Shown: positions 26,884-37,169 of the stretch, one piece after another
How positions within the stretch are numbered: position 1 is the first letter of the stretch
How the letters are laid out: every line of letters begins with the position of its first letter
Origin: CAWCKS01 sp963796195
GTDB taxonomy: Bacteria; Pseudomonadota; Alphaproteobacteria; Rhizobiales; Xanthobacteraceae
NCBI GenBank assembly: GCA_963796195.1
Contig: CAWCKS010000014.1
Span: 1-64,000 of the forward strand
Direction of reading: 5' to 3'
DNA: 64,000 nucleotides
The notes under the pieces: model-generated
Seen by the model: only the letters and a program-made list of their open reading frames with translations
Told to the model about the DNA's origin: nothing
Databases searched by the model: none
Made by a program: the position numbers and the translations under genes

Positions 26884-28053
26884 TTGGAACAGCAGACTGC
26901 TCCGCGACGGCCCGCGATCTGGCTGCTCGTGCTGATCAACTTCTCCGGCACGCTCGCGATGCACATGTTCGTGCCGGCGCTGCCCACGATGGCGCGCGAT
27001 CTCAATGCGTCGAGCGCGGCGGCACAACTGGCGCTGACGCTTTACGTGCTTGGCCTCGCCTTCGGCCAACTGTTCTACGGACCGCTCTCCGATCGCTTCG
27101 GCCGCCGACCTGTGCTGATTGCCGGCCTCACCTTTTACACGATCGCGGGCTTTGTCGCGGCGCTGGCACCGACCATCCAGGTGCTGCTCGGCGCGCGGCT
27201 CGTGCAAGCGCTCGGCGGCTGCGCCGGGCTCGTGCTCGGCCGCGCCATGGTGCGCGACACCGCGCCGCCCAATGAATCGATGCGGCGGCTCGCGCTGATC
27301 AACCTCGTCATCATGGTCGGGCCCGGGCTCTCGCCGATCGCCGGCGGCCTGCTGGCGAGCGCGTTCGGCTGGCGCTCGATCTTCTTCGCGCTGGCGCTGC
27401 TCGGGGTCGTCAACCTGCTGCTGGTCTGGCTGATTCTGGAAGAGACCGGGGCCAAGGCCGAACCTGACGTTCGCGCGCTGGCGCGCGACTACAAGGGCCT
27501 GCTCGGCTCGCGGCCGTTCCTCGGCTTCGTGGTCGGCGGCGGCTGCAGCACGACCTCGATGTACGCCTTCATTGCCGCCGCGCCCTTCATCTTCATCAAC
27601 GAGCTGCACCGCTCCAGCAATGAGGTCGGCCTCTTTCTCGGTCTCCTGATGAGCGGCGTCGCAATCGGCAGCATCTGCGCCGGCAGCCTCGCCGGCCGCG
27701 TCGCGATGGAGAAGCTGATGATCGGCGCAAACCTTGTTTGCGTCGCGGCGACCGTGATGCTGGTCGCAGCCGCGGCGACCGGCGTCGCCACCGCGCCCAT
27801 CATGGTATCGCTGATGGCGATCTTCGCGGTCGGCGGTGGCATCGTCAGCCCGGCGGCGTTGACCAAGGCGGTCAGCGTCAATGCGCGGGTGATCGGCAGC
27901 TCCGCCGGCCTTTACGGCTTCGGACAGATGATGGTCGGCGCTGTATGCACGACGCTATCCAGCGTCGGCCCCGACCCGATGCTGACCGCGGCGCTTGTCA
28001 TGCTGGTGGCCGCAGTCGTCGGACAGGCGGCGTTTTGGGTCGCGCTGAAGTGA
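26884..28053 (+). CDS. Bcr/CflA-type drug-resistance MFS transporter
   Basis: A 389-residue, 12-helix major facilitator. The loop after helix 2 has GPLSDRFGRRPVLIAGLTFY (MFS motif A). The N-terminus HMFVPALPTMARDLNASSAA is typical of the Bcr/CflA drug:H+ antiporter branch (PALP). VQALGGCAGLVLGRAMVRD lies in helix 4. TTG start at 26884. Divergent from the quinone oxidoreductase gene with 182 bases between them. Substrate not predictable. Confidence 0.87.
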   Translation: MEQQTAPRRPAIWLLVLINFSGTLAMHMFVPALPTMARDLNASSAAAQLALTLYVLGLAFGQLFYGPLSDRFGRRPVLIAGLTFYTIAGFVAALAPTIQVLLGARLVQALGGCAGLVLGRAMVRDTAPPNESMRRLALINLVIMVGPGLSPIAGGLLASAFGWRSIFFALALLGVVNLLLVWLILEETGAKAEPDVRALARDYKGLLGSRPFLGFVVGGGCSTTSMYAFIAAAPFIFINELHRSSNEVGLFLGLLMSGVAIGSICAGSLAGRVAMEKLMIGANLVCVAATVMLVAAAATGVATAPIMVSLMAIFAVGGGIVSPAALTKAVSVNARVIGSSAGLYGFGQMMVGAVCTTLSSVGPDPMLTAALVMLVAAVVGQAAFWVALK

Positions 28054-28160
28054 CGGCACCCCTCGCGGCGATCAAACCACCGCCGTCATTGCGCCACATC
28101 AAATTCGGTGCGCCTCCGGCAGCCTAACACTCGTTGGCAAACTCAAGCGAGGGGACAGCG

Positions 28161-28658
28161 ATGGCGGACGGCGATGGCGAACTCGGTACGATCCGACGGG
28201 TTGGCAATACGTTCGAAGCGACAATCACGCGGACGTTCGATCACGACCAGCAGACGCTGTGGGCGATGCTGACGGATTCAGCCAGGCTGCCGCTCTGGCT
28301 TGCGCCCGGCGAACTCGGGTTGCGCAAAGGTGGCGATGCAAAGCTCAACTTTCCGGAAAGTGGCATCAACGTCGACAGCCTGATCACCGAGATCGACCCG
28401 CCGCGCCTGATCGAATATTCCTGGAGCAGCCCGGGCCAGCCGCTACGGCCACTGCGCTGGGAGATTTCGCCCGCCCCCGGCGGCGCACAACTCACCCTGA
28501 CGCTGCGGATACCCGAGGGCGAAGACATCGCCCGCACCTGCGCGGGCTGGGATGCGCATCTCGAGATGCTGGCGGCAGCACTCGAGGGCGTTCCGATCAA
28601 GTTTCCGTTCGAGCAATTCAAGGCGGCGCGCGAAGCGTACAAAGCGCTGACGATCTGA
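28161..28658 (+). CDS. SRPBCC/AHSA1-like protein
   Basis: A 165-residue START-like fold protein: NTFEATITRTFDHDQQTLWA, then RLPLWLAPGELGLRKGGDAK, DPPRLIEYSWSSPGQPLRPL and TCAGWDAHLEMLAAALEG. This is the activator-of-Hsp90/polyketide-cyclase hydrophobic-cavity fold. Ligand unknown. The ATG at 28161 has gagggg upstream; an earlier in-frame start at 28134 is less likely. Confidence 0.8.
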   Translation: MADGDGELGTIRRVGNTFEATITRTFDHDQQTLWAMLTDSARLPLWLAPGELGLRKGGDAKLNFPESGINVDSLITEIDPPRLIEYSWSSPGQPLRPLRWEISPAPGGAQLTLTLRIPEGEDIARTCAGWDAHLEMLAAALEGVPIKFPFEQFKAAREAYKALTI

Positions 28659-28903
28659 CGCCCGCAACGCTTCGAAAAGCTCATGACACGCACGTGACAA
28701 ATCACGGATGCGCGAAAGCGCCACCAACTCGTTCGGCAGCGTCGAAAAGAGGCTGTGAGAGCCTTGCATCTGTTCGCAATGAACCGCAGGCGAATTCCTG
28801 CCGATAAAATCCAGCCAACATCATCTTTTGACCAGCCTCAATTCGTTACACCGCGCGTGATACGGTCGTCTTCCCAAAACATCCAATTCAATGGGTGCGC
28901 TGC

Positions 28904-30466
28904 ATGTTTGACGCCGTCGTTATTGGTGCAGGGTTGGGAGGGTTGACCGCTGCGGCCTTGCTCGCCCGCGCAGGGAAGAAGGTATGCGTCCTTGAACGCA
29001 ACCACAGCATCGGTGGAGCGGCCTCAGCATTCAGGTCAGGCGCCCTTTTTATCGAGCCATCATTGCATCAGACCGCCGACCCGCGTGATCCGAGCGAACC
29101 AAAGCATGCCGTCCTCGCAGAGCTAGGTCTGCTCGACGACATCGAATGGGTATCGGTATCGCCGTTCCACTCCGTACGCGGGACTCTGGTGGGCGGCCTG
29201 TTCGATCTTCCGGTCGGCTTTGATGCGGCCCGCGACGCGCTCGAAGCAAGGTTTCCGAACAGCCGGCGCGGCATCGCCGATCTGTTCCAAGCCATCGAGT
29301 CGATGCATGCCGGCGTCGCGCATTTGACTGAGGCTCGCGCCGAGCGATCGCTTCGCAAGCTCGCGCGCGGGCTCATCGAATTGCGTGAACTCGTGCGCGA
29401 CTGGCGCCTGTCGGTCGATGACATATTGCAACGACATCTCGGCGACGACGAAGGCGCCAAATTCGCGCTCGCCGGCAATATCGGCTACTACGCCGACGAT
29501 CCGTGTCGTCTGGCGTGGCCGTTCTTCGCCATGGCGCAAGGTGGATTTTTGAAAGCTGGCGGCGTCTACGTGAGGGGTGGTTCACATGTCCTCAGCATGA
29601 AGCTGGCAAAGATCGTGCGGACAGCAGGAGGAACAATCCTGACCGGGCGCGAGGCGATGGCAATCGAATTGACCGCGGATGGGACACCCGCCGCGGTGAG
29701 ACATGTCGATGGACGCGACAAGACAGCCGAGGATCGTATCGCAACCAGGGAGGTGTTCGCCAATTGCGCGCCAAATGTGCTGGCCACGATGCTTCCGGAT
29801 GCGGCGCGCAACGCCTGCGAACGTGCGTACGGCGGCATGCCGCTATCGACGTCGCTGTTTACGGCACATTTCGGCATTAACCGTCCGCCGGCTCAGTTTG
29901 GTCTTGACCGCTATGGCCTCGTGAGAATTCCGGATTGGATGACGTCGCTGCGTGACATTTCAGAGGGCGCCAGAATTCTGGCGAGCGATCCTGGCAATCG
30001 GATGCCGCTGTATGGCATTGCCAACTACGGCGCGATCGACAGCGGGCTGCCGAACGACGGTCCGACGCTCGTGACGATTGTTGGCCTTGACCGCCTGGAC
30101 AATTGGACGGCGCTGACGCCACAGGAGGAAGAGGATCGACGCGCGCGCTGGCTTGATGCCATTCAAACCGCGCTCGACCGCGATTATCCGGGAATTGGCG
30201 CTGCGGTAACGGAGCGCCTGTTTTTGAATGCGCGGTCGATGCACAATTTCCTCAATACGCCGGATGGCGCCGTCTACGGCTTCGCGCCGCTGCCGCCCAG
30301 GCGCGGAATCTGGGCAGGCATTCCGCGATCGCCGCGAACGCCGGTGCCCGGGATCTACCTCGCCTCCTCGTTCGCAGGGTCGGGCGGATATACCGGGGCG
30401 ATACGTTCGGGCGCCGAGGCCGCATGGACCGCGATCGCGGCTCAGGCCGCGGTCAAACCGCGATGA
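28904..30466 (+). CDS. FAD-dependent phytoene-desaturase-like oxidoreductase
   Basis: Predicted 520 residues. The N-terminal dinucleotide-binding motif VVIGAGLGGLTAAALLARAG is followed by VLERNHSIGGAASAF (the FAD-binding extension), as in the CrtI/NAD(P)-oxidoreductase superfamily. Near the C-terminus, PVPGIYLASSFAGSGGYTGA is the second FAD-contact motif. No carotenoid genes are nearby, so a desaturase or isomerase role on another polyprenoid or amine is open. The start at MFDAVV is preferred to a GTG three codons earlier. Confidence 0.8.
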   Translation: MFDAVVIGAGLGGLTAAALLARAGKKVCVLERNHSIGGAASAFRSGALFIEPSLHQTADPRDPSEPKHAVLAELGLLDDIEWVSVSPFHSVRGTLVGGLFDLPVGFDAARDALEARFPNSRRGIADLFQAIESMHAGVAHLTEARAERSLRKLARGLIELRELVRDWRLSVDDILQRHLGDDEGAKFALAGNIGYYADDPCRLAWPFFAMAQGGFLKAGGVYVRGGSHVLSMKLAKIVRTAGGTILTGREAMAIELTADGTPAAVRHVDGRDKTAEDRIATREVFANCAPNVLATMLPDAARNACERAYGGMPLSTSLFTAHFGINRPPAQFGLDRYGLVRIPDWMTSLRDISEGARILASDPGNRMPLYGIANYGAIDSGLPNDGPTLVTIVGLDRLDNWTALTPQEEEDRRARWLDAIQTALDRDYPGIGAAVTERLFLNARSMHNFLNTPDGAVYGFAPLPPRRGIWAGIPRSPRTPVPGIYLASSFAGSGGYTGAIRSGAEAAWTAIAAQAAVKPR

Positions 30467-30553
30467 TGCTGTGGAGTCCGCGGCATTGCGTCCGGCCGCG
30501 GCAAGTGATCTTCTTTCGCCGAAGATAATCACAACGACTTAAGGATCGCAGCC

Positions 30554-31712
30554 GTGAAATCATCCGCGGAATTCGACATCCTCGTCTATGGCGCGACCGG
30601 CTACACCGGACGGCTCGTCGCCGAGCATTTGGCGAAGACCTATGGCGCGGGCAACGACATCAAATGGGCGATGGCCGGGCGCGATGCCAGCAAACTCGCC
30701 GCGGTGCGCGACGAGATCGGCGCGCCGGCGGCAACACCGCTGATCGCAGCCGATAGCGATGATGCCGCGGCGTTGCGCACGATGTGCGAGCGCGCGCGTT
30801 GCATCGTGACGACAGTGGGCCCCTACCAGCTCTATGGCTCGAAACTGGTCGCGGCCTGCGCGGCAACCGGCACCGACTACTTGAACCTTTCCGGCGAGTC
30901 CAACTGGATGCGGGCCATGATCGACGCCCATGACGCGGAGGCGAAGCGCTCAGGCGCGCGCATCCTGTTCTCGTGCGGCTTCAGACTCGATTCCGTTCGA
31001 ACTTGGCGTGATGTTCACGCAGGACATCGCAAAGCGCCGGCTCGGTCATGTCGTGCCGCGGGTGAAGGGCCGCGTCCGCGCGTTGAGCGGTTCGCTCTCG
31101 GGCGGCACGCTGGCGAGCGGTGAAGCGACGCGCGCCGCCGCTGCGAAAGATCCGTCGGTGATCAGGTTGCTGGTCGACCCGTTCGCCCTGACGCCGGGCT
31201 TCCGCGGCGCCGACCAGCCGCGTGGCGACAAGGTCGAGCAGGACGACGACGTCGGCGGCAAGGTCGGACCGTGGCTGATGGCGCCGATCAATTCGAAGAA
31301 CATCCATCGTTCGAACATGTTGCAGGGCCAACCGTGGGGCACCGACTTCGTCTATGACGAGATGGTGATCCTGCGCGACGACCAGCCGTCGCAGGCATTC
31401 ACGTTTCCCGACGGCAAGGCGCCGAAACCCGGCGAAGGACCGAGCAAGGCGGAGCGCGAGGCCGGGTTCTACGATCTCGTCTTCATCGGCATCGACCGCG
31501 ACGGCAGGAAGGTGCAGGCACAGGTCTACGGCAAGAAGGATCCAGGCTACGGCTCGACCGCGATGATTTTAGCGGAGACCGCGCTGTGCCTGCTGCGCGA
31601 TGGCGCCAATGTCGCGGGCGGCATTTCGGTGCCGGGCGCAGCGCTTGCCAACAAGCTGATCGAGCGCTTGCAGGCCCGCGCGCAGCTGACGTTCAAGGAC
31701 GAGACGCGATGA
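30554..31712 (+). pseudogene. saccharopine dehydrogenase-like / trans-acting enoyl reductase family, one frameshift
   Basis: The first part reads ILVYGATGYTGRLVAEHLAK, an NAD(P)-binding Rossmann motif, then TTVGPYQLYGSKLVAACAAT, TDYLNLSGESNWMRAMID and ILFSCGF. An extra base near 30983 (ttc[a]gac) breaks the frame. Removal continues DSIPFELGVMFTQDIAKRRL through KVQAQVYGKKDPGYGSTAMI to the end, about 385 residues, the normal family length. The stop overlaps the next start (ATGA). In mycobacteria the family acts with polyketide synthases; here the substrate is unknown. Confidence 0.82.
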
Positions 31713-32291
31713 GCGCGCGCTCCGCGGCGACGGGTCTGGCGGCGCTGCTGTGCGGCCTGCTCGTGGTGCCTGCGTTGGCCGTCGAGAATGGGCCTGCGGC
31801 GACGCCGCTGGAAGGCAAGTGGAAATTCTCGACAGAAGATCAGGACCAACCGGACCTGAGCTTTGCCGACGACGAAGCGCACGATCTTCGACGTCGGTTG
31901 CGGCGGACGATTTACGCTGTGGGCGGTGCACCCGCTGAAGTCGAAGACGCCGCCGAAGACGGACGTAGACGCAAAGGTTACGCTGACGGTCGGCAACGGC
32001 AAGACGACGCGGCAGCTGGTCGGCATCCTGCAAGCCGGCTTCGGTGACACGCAATTCGGCGATCATTTCCCGCAGACGACGGCCTACGTAGTGCAGACCG
32101 ATCTTGGCTACGACCACCGAAGTCTCGAGACCTACGGCGACAAATGGCGCAAGGACGAAGCGCAGCTCTTGGATTTTCTCGATTCCGGCGGCCCGCTCAC
32201 GATCTCGGCCGAAGGCGCAAGCTACACGTTGCCGCCGATCGGCATCGCCGACTGGAAGCAGCGTTTCAGCAAGATTTGCTCAGGCTCCTGA
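31709..32291 (+). pseudogene. secreted hypothetical protein, one frameshift (paralogue of 46228-46788)
   Basis: Signal peptide MSARSAATGLAALLCGLLVV, then GKWKFSTEDQDQPDLSFADD. One extra base near 31874 shifts the frame. The continuation RTIFDVGCGGRFTLWAVHPL, TDLGYDHRSLETYGDKWRKD and LLDFLDSGGPLTISAEGASY matches the protein encoded at 46228-46788 through most of its length. Function unknown; probably periplasmic. Translationally coupled to the preceding oxidoreductase by the ATGA overlap. Confidence 0.7.
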
Positions 32292-32316
32292 AACAAAATC
32301 AGCTCTCTGCGGTACG

Positions 32317-33519
32317 CTATCGCTGGTCAAGCGCCGGCCAACTGTATTTGGGAAGCTGCAGAGCGTCGGCAATATCCCGGCCCAAGGCGAGCTTAGCCAA
32401 ACCAGGGATCGCGAAGGCCTTGATCACGAGATTGCGCACGAAGATGCCGGGGCGCGTCTTTGGCGCGAACGCGCCCGCAAATCGCTCGGCGCCGCGCTGC
32501 TTCGCAGCGATGTAGCTCCGTAACAGCGTTTCGTATCTGCCGAACGCCTGTCCATACTGGCCATCGGCGGCGGCGAGCTCACCCGCCAGCACATAAGCTG
32601 AGATCATCGCTAGCGCCGAGCCTTGTCCTGCCAGCAACGAAACGCAGAAGGCAGCGTCGCCGACAAGGGCAATGCGGCCGCGCGCCCATCTCGGCATCCT
32701 GATCTGACTCACCCTGTCGAAGTAAAGCTCCTTGGTTTGCTCCAGCTCGTCCAGTATCCGCGGGCATTCCCATCTGCATCGGCCATACACTTCGCGCAGA
32801 ATTGCCTTCTCCTCCCGGAGCGTCGTGGGCAAAGAAACATTGTCCGCAGCAAAGACGAACAAGAACAGGGTCCGATCGTCGCGCAGGGTAAAGCGTCCGA
32901 CCATGCGGCCTGGCTGCCCATACATCAGATACACATCCTCGTCGCGCGGGCGGTATCCTCGGACCTCGAACGCTGCGACGACGTAGCCGAGATGTCTTTC
33001 GAATTGCGACTGCCGCCCGAAGACAAGCTTGCGGACCGCCGAGTGCAGGCCGTCGGCCCCGATCACCAGGTCGAACTCGCGCGTCCCGGCGTGCTTCAAT
33101 TTGACCTCGACGGCGTGCGGTCGCTCCTCAAGCGCGACGATCTCGTCACCGAACACGGTTTCAATGCCACTTTCCCTGGCTTTCGTGAACAGCAGGCTCG
33201 ACAGGTCGCTTCGTTGCAGCGTCACAAAGCGACCGCTGGTCAGTTCGGAAAAAACCCTGGTGCCAAAGCCGGCGAGACGCCGCCCGACGTCGTCTACGAT
33301 CCGCAACTCCTGCACATGATAGCCTAGGCGGTTGATCTCTCCGAGCTGACCCATGCGCTCGGCGATATCATATCCAAGGCCCCAGAAATCGATCGCGTAG
33401 CCGCCTGTGCGCAAAGCCTGTGCCCGCTCGATCAAGGTCGGTTCAAATCCGGCCGCCTTCAACCAGAAGGCCAGCGTGGGTCCGGCAATTCCGGCGCCTG
33501 AGATCAAGATGGTTGTCAT
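32317..33519 (-). CDS. FAD-dependent aromatic-hydroxylase-type monooxygenase
   Basis: Intact, 400 residues. The FAD motif TTILISGAGIAGPTLAFWLK begins at residue 2. A central DG motif is in DLVIGADGLHSAVRKLVFGR. The second FAD motif RGRIALVGDAAFCVSLLAGQ carries the GD fingerprint. This set defines single-component flavoprotein monooxygenases (PHBH/UbiH/TetX-like). Substrate unknown. A palindrome about 72 bases upstream could be an operator. Confidence 0.87.
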   Translation of the reverse strand: MTTILISGAGIAGPTLAFWLKAAGFEPTLIERAQALRTGGYAIDFWGLGYDIAERMGQLGEINRLGYHVQELRIVDDVGRRLAGFGTRVFSELTSGRFVTLQRSDLSSLLFTKARESGIETVFGDEIVALEERPHAVEVKLKHAGTREFDLVIGADGLHSAVRKLVFGRQSQFERHLGYVVAAFEVRGYRPRDEDVYLMYGQPGRMVGRFTLRDDRTLFLFVFAADNVSLPTTLREEKAILREVYGRCRWECPRILDELEQTKELYFDRVSQIRMPRWARGRIALVGDAAFCVSLLAGQGSALAMISAYVLAGELAAADGQYGQAFGRYETLLRSYIAAKQRGAERFAGAFAPKTRPGIFVRNLVIKAFAIPGLAKLALGRDIADALQLPKYSWPALDQR

Positions 33520-33590
33520 GATCAACAAGTCGGGAAACTGGTGATTGTTTCCAGCAAGCCTGCTCGACAGGCCAAGTTCTGCTTACTCAG

Positions 33591-33606
33591 ATAATCGTCA
33601 GATTAT
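33591..33606. promoter_or_regulatory. candidate operator upstream of the monooxygenase gene
   Basis: ataatc (33591-33596) gtca gattat (33601-33606): a perfect 6-base inverted repeat with a 4-base spacer, 72 bases before the minus-strand start at 33519. TetR/MarR-type regulators use such sites, but no regulator gene is adjacent. Confidence 0.35.
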
Positions 33607-33722
33607 GAGCGTCCGCTAAGCAGCGTCTTGAGTCCGAGCACACACGCTTTCATGGGATAAGCGGACTTGACCTTGGCGGTCTGCCACCTTCGCTGATGAA
33701 TCTCGACGGCAGACCCCACGGT

Positions 33723-34449
33723 TCACGCCTCGATCGTCCACTCCTCGGCGCTGGCACCGGCCATGGCGCGAACCCGTTCCTCGTCGCCGGCCAGTTCGGC
33801 GGCGCTGCCGCTATAAACAATCTTGCCATCGTCGAGCACATAGGCGCGGTCGGCAATCCCGAGCGAGACGCGCACATTCTGCTCGACCACCAGCACCGAG
33901 ATGCCCTCCTCGCGCATTGCCGCGATGATGCGGAACACCTCCTTGACGATCAGCGGCGCGAGGCCCTGGCTCGGCTCGTCAAGCAGCAAGAGCCGCGGAT
34001 TGAGCAAGCAGCGCACGGCCGATCGACAGCATCTCCTGCTCGCCGCCGGACAGCTGGCGGCCGAGGTTGCGGCGTCGCTCGGCGAGCGACGGAAAAAATT
34101 TGAAGACGCGATCGATGGTCCAGTGTGCCGGGCCGCACCAGCGGCACCTTCAGATTGTCCTCGACCGTCAGGTTGGCGAAGATCCTGCGGCCTTCGGGCA
34201 CATAGCCGACGCCGAGCTCGGCAATCCGGAAAGTCGGCATCGCCGCGCGCTTCCTGGCCGAAGATCGTCACGCGAGCCCTCGCGCGCCGGCGTCAGTCCC
34301 ATGATGCTGCGCAGCGTCGTGGTCTTGCCGGCGCCGTTGCGGCCGAGCAGCGCGACGATCTCGCCCTCGTTCACCTCGAGGCCAACGCCATGCAGGATGT
34401 GGCTGCGGCCGTAGAAGGTGTGCAGGCCCGCGGCCTCGAGCGGCTTCAT
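33723..34449 (-). pseudogene. livF: LivF-type ABC transporter ATPase, frameshifted
   Basis: Cytoplasmic ATPase of a branched-chain amino acid/amide-type importer. MKPLEAAGLHTFYGRSHILH, then EIVALLGRNGAGKTTTLRSI (Walker A), then in other frames RIAELGVGYVPEGRRIFANL, FPSLAERRRNLGRQLSGGEQ (signature), PRLLLLDEPSQGLAPLIVKE (Walker B) and EWTIEA at the end. Four single extra bases (near 34008, 34128, 34240 and 34273) explain all shifts. Its ATG overlaps the upstream livG stop (ATGA). If the insertions are sequencing errors the gene is normal, about 240 residues. Confidence 0.87.
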
Positions 34450-35199
34450 GCGGCCTCCCCGAGATAGGCGGCCTGCACCGCCTCGGAGGCGGCGATCTCC
34501 TGCGGCGTGCCTTCGGCGAGCAGGCGGCCCTGGTCGAGCACGGTGATGCGGTCGGCGAGATGAAATACCACGCGCATGTCGTGCTCGATCAGCACGATGG
34601 TGTACTTGCTGTCGCGATGCAGCGTGCGGATCAGCCTGGTGATCTCGTAGGTCTCCTGGTCGCCCATGCCGGCGGTCGGCTCGTCGAGCAGCAGCAGCCG
34701 CGGCTTCAGCGCCAGCGCCATCGCGATTTCGGTGGCGCGCTGGTCGCCGTGCGCGAGCTCGCCGACCAGGCGGTCGCGCCTTGGCGGACAAGCCCGACGA
34801 GGCCGAGCATCTCGTCGATCACCGCGTCGGCGCGCGCGGCATCGGCTGCGCGAGGTCCACATGTGCAGCGTCTGGCCGGCTGCGACCTCGGCGGCGCTCT
34901 GCACATTCTCGCGCACGGTCAGCTCGGGGAAGATCTCGGTGATCTGGAAGGTGCGCGCCATGCCGAGTCCGACTCGCCTGTGCGCGGGCACTCGCGTCAC
35001 GTCCTGGCCGTCGAACACGATCGCGCCCTGGGTCGGCGGGAAGAAGCCGCAGATCATGTTGAAGAAGGTGGTCTTGCCGGCGCCGTTCGGGCCGATGATG
35101 GCGCGGAGCTCGCCTGGCTTCGACCGCCATCGACACGTCGCGCACCGCAACGAGGCTGCCGAACGTCTTCGTGACGTTGCGGACCTCGAGCATGCTCAT
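34446..35199 (-). pseudogene. livG: LivG-type ABC transporter ATPase, frameshifted
   Basis: Second ATPase of the importer: MLEVRNVTKTFGSLVAVRDV, then ELRAIIGPNGAGKTTFFNMI (Walker A), RRVGLGMARTFQITEIFPEL (Q-loop), DRLVGELAHGDQRATEIAMA (variant signature typical of LivG/UrtD) and RLLLLDEPTAGMGDQETYEI (Walker B), then VLIEHDMRVVFHLADRITVL (H-loop). Extra bases near 35118 and at three points between 34787 and 34850 break the frame. It starts in the same frame as the end of livM, so the two run together as written. Normal length about 250. Confidence 0.87.
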
Positions 35200-36189
35200 T
35201 CGACCGCCCCGCCGCTGCAGCATGCCGAGCAGGCCGCGCGGAAAGAACAGCACGACCAGCATGAAGATGACGCCGACGAACGACATCCAGTTCACCGTCA
35301 TCGACGAGATGTAGTCCTGCAGCACCACGAACACGGCCGCGCCGATCAGCGGGCCCCAGAAGGTGCGCATGCCGCCCATCACGGTCATGATCACGATGTA
35401 GCCGGAGAGCGAATAGTGCAGCGCCAGCGGATCGGCGAAGTTGTTGAGCAGCGCGTAGAGCGTGCCGGCGAGCGCGGTGAAGAAGCAGGAGATCGAGAAC
35501 GACAGCCAGATGTGGCGCTCGACGGGAATGCCAAGGAAGCGCGCGCGGCGCTCGTTCTCGCGGATCGCGCGCAGCGTGCGGCCGAACGGCGAGCGCACCA
35601 GCGATGCCCATCAACGCGATGGCGACCGCGAACACGCGAGCAGGAAATAATAGAAGGTGTCGCCGCTGGCGGCGATGTCGAGGGTGAATGGGCCGAAGCC
35701 GATCGGCTCGCGATGAAAGCCGCGCAGGCCGTCGAAGCCGCCGGTGAAATCGTTCCAGCTGTAGGCGAGGTAGTACCAGATCTGGCCGAAGGCGATGGTG
35801 CACATCGCGAAGTAGACGCCGCGGCGGCGCACGATCAGCGCGCCGAACAGGGTGCCGGCAATGCCGCCGAGCAGCGTGCCGGCGAGCATGGCAAGCGGCG
35901 TCGAGGCCGCGACGTATTTCAGCGTCAGGCCCGCGCCATAGGCGCCGAGGCCGAAATAGGCGGCGTGGCCGAAGCTCATCACGCCGGTGAAGCCGAGCAG
36001 CAGGTTGAGCGCCCATGGCGGCGAGGCCGAACACCAGCACGCGGCCGGCGAGCGCGGTGTAGCCGCCGAGCAGCGGCAGCCAGAACGGCACCGCGATCAG
36101 CACGAGCCCAGATCACCGACCAGCATGCAGCCAGCGCCGCGACGGCTGGCGCGCGCGTCGCGGACGGCGAGGGCAATGGCGATGCTCAT
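35200..36189 (-). pseudogene. livM: LivM-type ABC permease, frameshifted
   Basis: Inner-membrane permease. LIAVPFWLPLLGGYTALAGR and VLVFGLAAM, then after a shift near 36015 MSFGHAAYFGLGAYGAGLTL (the family motif), TFYYFLLAVF-like sequence, SPFGRTLRAIRENERRARFL (EAA-like cytoplasmic loop), IVMTVMGGMRTFWGPLIGAA and FFPRGLLGMLQRRGG. At least four frame changes. The ATG at 36189 overlaps the livH stop (ATGA), supporting an operon. Confidence 0.85.
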
Positions 36190-37060
36190 GACATCATCCC
36201 TTCTTCGCCCATCAGGCCGCGCGGCCGGATCAGCAGCACGATCATCATGATGGCGTAGATCACCGCTTCGCTCGCGGACGGATAGACGACGGTGGTCAGC
36301 GCCGCGGCGACGCCGATCAACAGGCCGCCGAACAGCGTGCCGGTCAGGCTGCCGACGCCGCCGACGATGATGGCGATGAAGCTCGGCATCAGCAGGTCAT
36401 CGCCCATGTTGGGGTTGAGGCCGATCTGACCCGCGGCGAGCACGCCGGAGAGGCCGGCGAGCAAGCAGCCGACGGCGAAGTTGAAGGTGCGCAGCAGATG
36501 CACGTTGACGCCGAGCGAGGCCACGGTCTCGAGATCGAGCGTGCCGGCGCGGATGCGCAGGCCGACGCGGGTGTAGCGCAGGAAGGCGAACAGCCCGATC
36601 ACGCTGACGATCACGATCGCCACCATGAAGATGCGGTACCAGGTGATGAAGAACAGGTCGCGAGCTGATCGGGTGCGCCAGCGATGTCGGGCAATGCCCA
36701 TCGGCAGGCCGTTCGGCCCCCAGATGTAGCGGGCACGCGTCCTGCAGCACGAAGGCAAGACCGAAGGTGAGCAGCAGGCTGTAGACCGGGTCGCGGTTGT
36801 AGACGCCGACTGATCATCAGCCGCTCGACCAGGACGCCGATCAGCGCGGTCAGGAGCGGCGAGACGACGAGCGCGCCCCAATAGCCGAGCACTGGCGACA
36901 GCGTGAAGGCGAGGTAGCCGCCGAGCGCAAGGAAATTGCCGTGCGCGAAGTTGATGACGTTCGAGAGATTGAGGATCAGCGACAGGCCGAGCGCCATCAG
37001 CACGTAGAACGCACCGATGATCAGCCCGTTGGTGACGTTGTACAGAATGACCTGGATCAT
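36186..37060 (-). pseudogene. livH: LivH-type ABC permease, frameshifted
   Basis: Inner-membrane permease. MIQVILYNVTNGLIIGAFYV, then SNVINFAHGNFLALGGYLAF (family motif), then a disturbed stretch 36650-36815 with about five single extra bases. It resumes at LFFITWYRIFMVAIVIVSVI, RYTRVGLRIRAGTLDLETVA (EAA-like loop) and IVGGVGSLTGTLFGGLLIGV, ending MGEEGMMS. The three insertions at 36655-36690 happen to restore the frame, leaving a 15-residue garbled patch. Confidence 0.87.
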
Positions 37061-37169
37061 CGGCCCCTCGCGATGCAGGATCGTGTCGGCGTCAACAGCG
37101 TGCCGGAGCGCGACCGGTTTCGAATGAACCGCCGTCGCGCTCCGGGTTATCCACGTCTCCGGATCATGC

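Noticed and set aside
33435..33455. ggttcaaatcc, a tRNA T-arm-like string
   Set aside because: Lies inside the intact flavin monooxygenase coding sequence and has no acceptor or anticodon stems around it.
34666..36258. A 530-codon open frame on the plus strand
   Set aside because: It is antisense to livG and livM and has Arg/Ala/His-rich composition without any domain, a product of high third-position GC.
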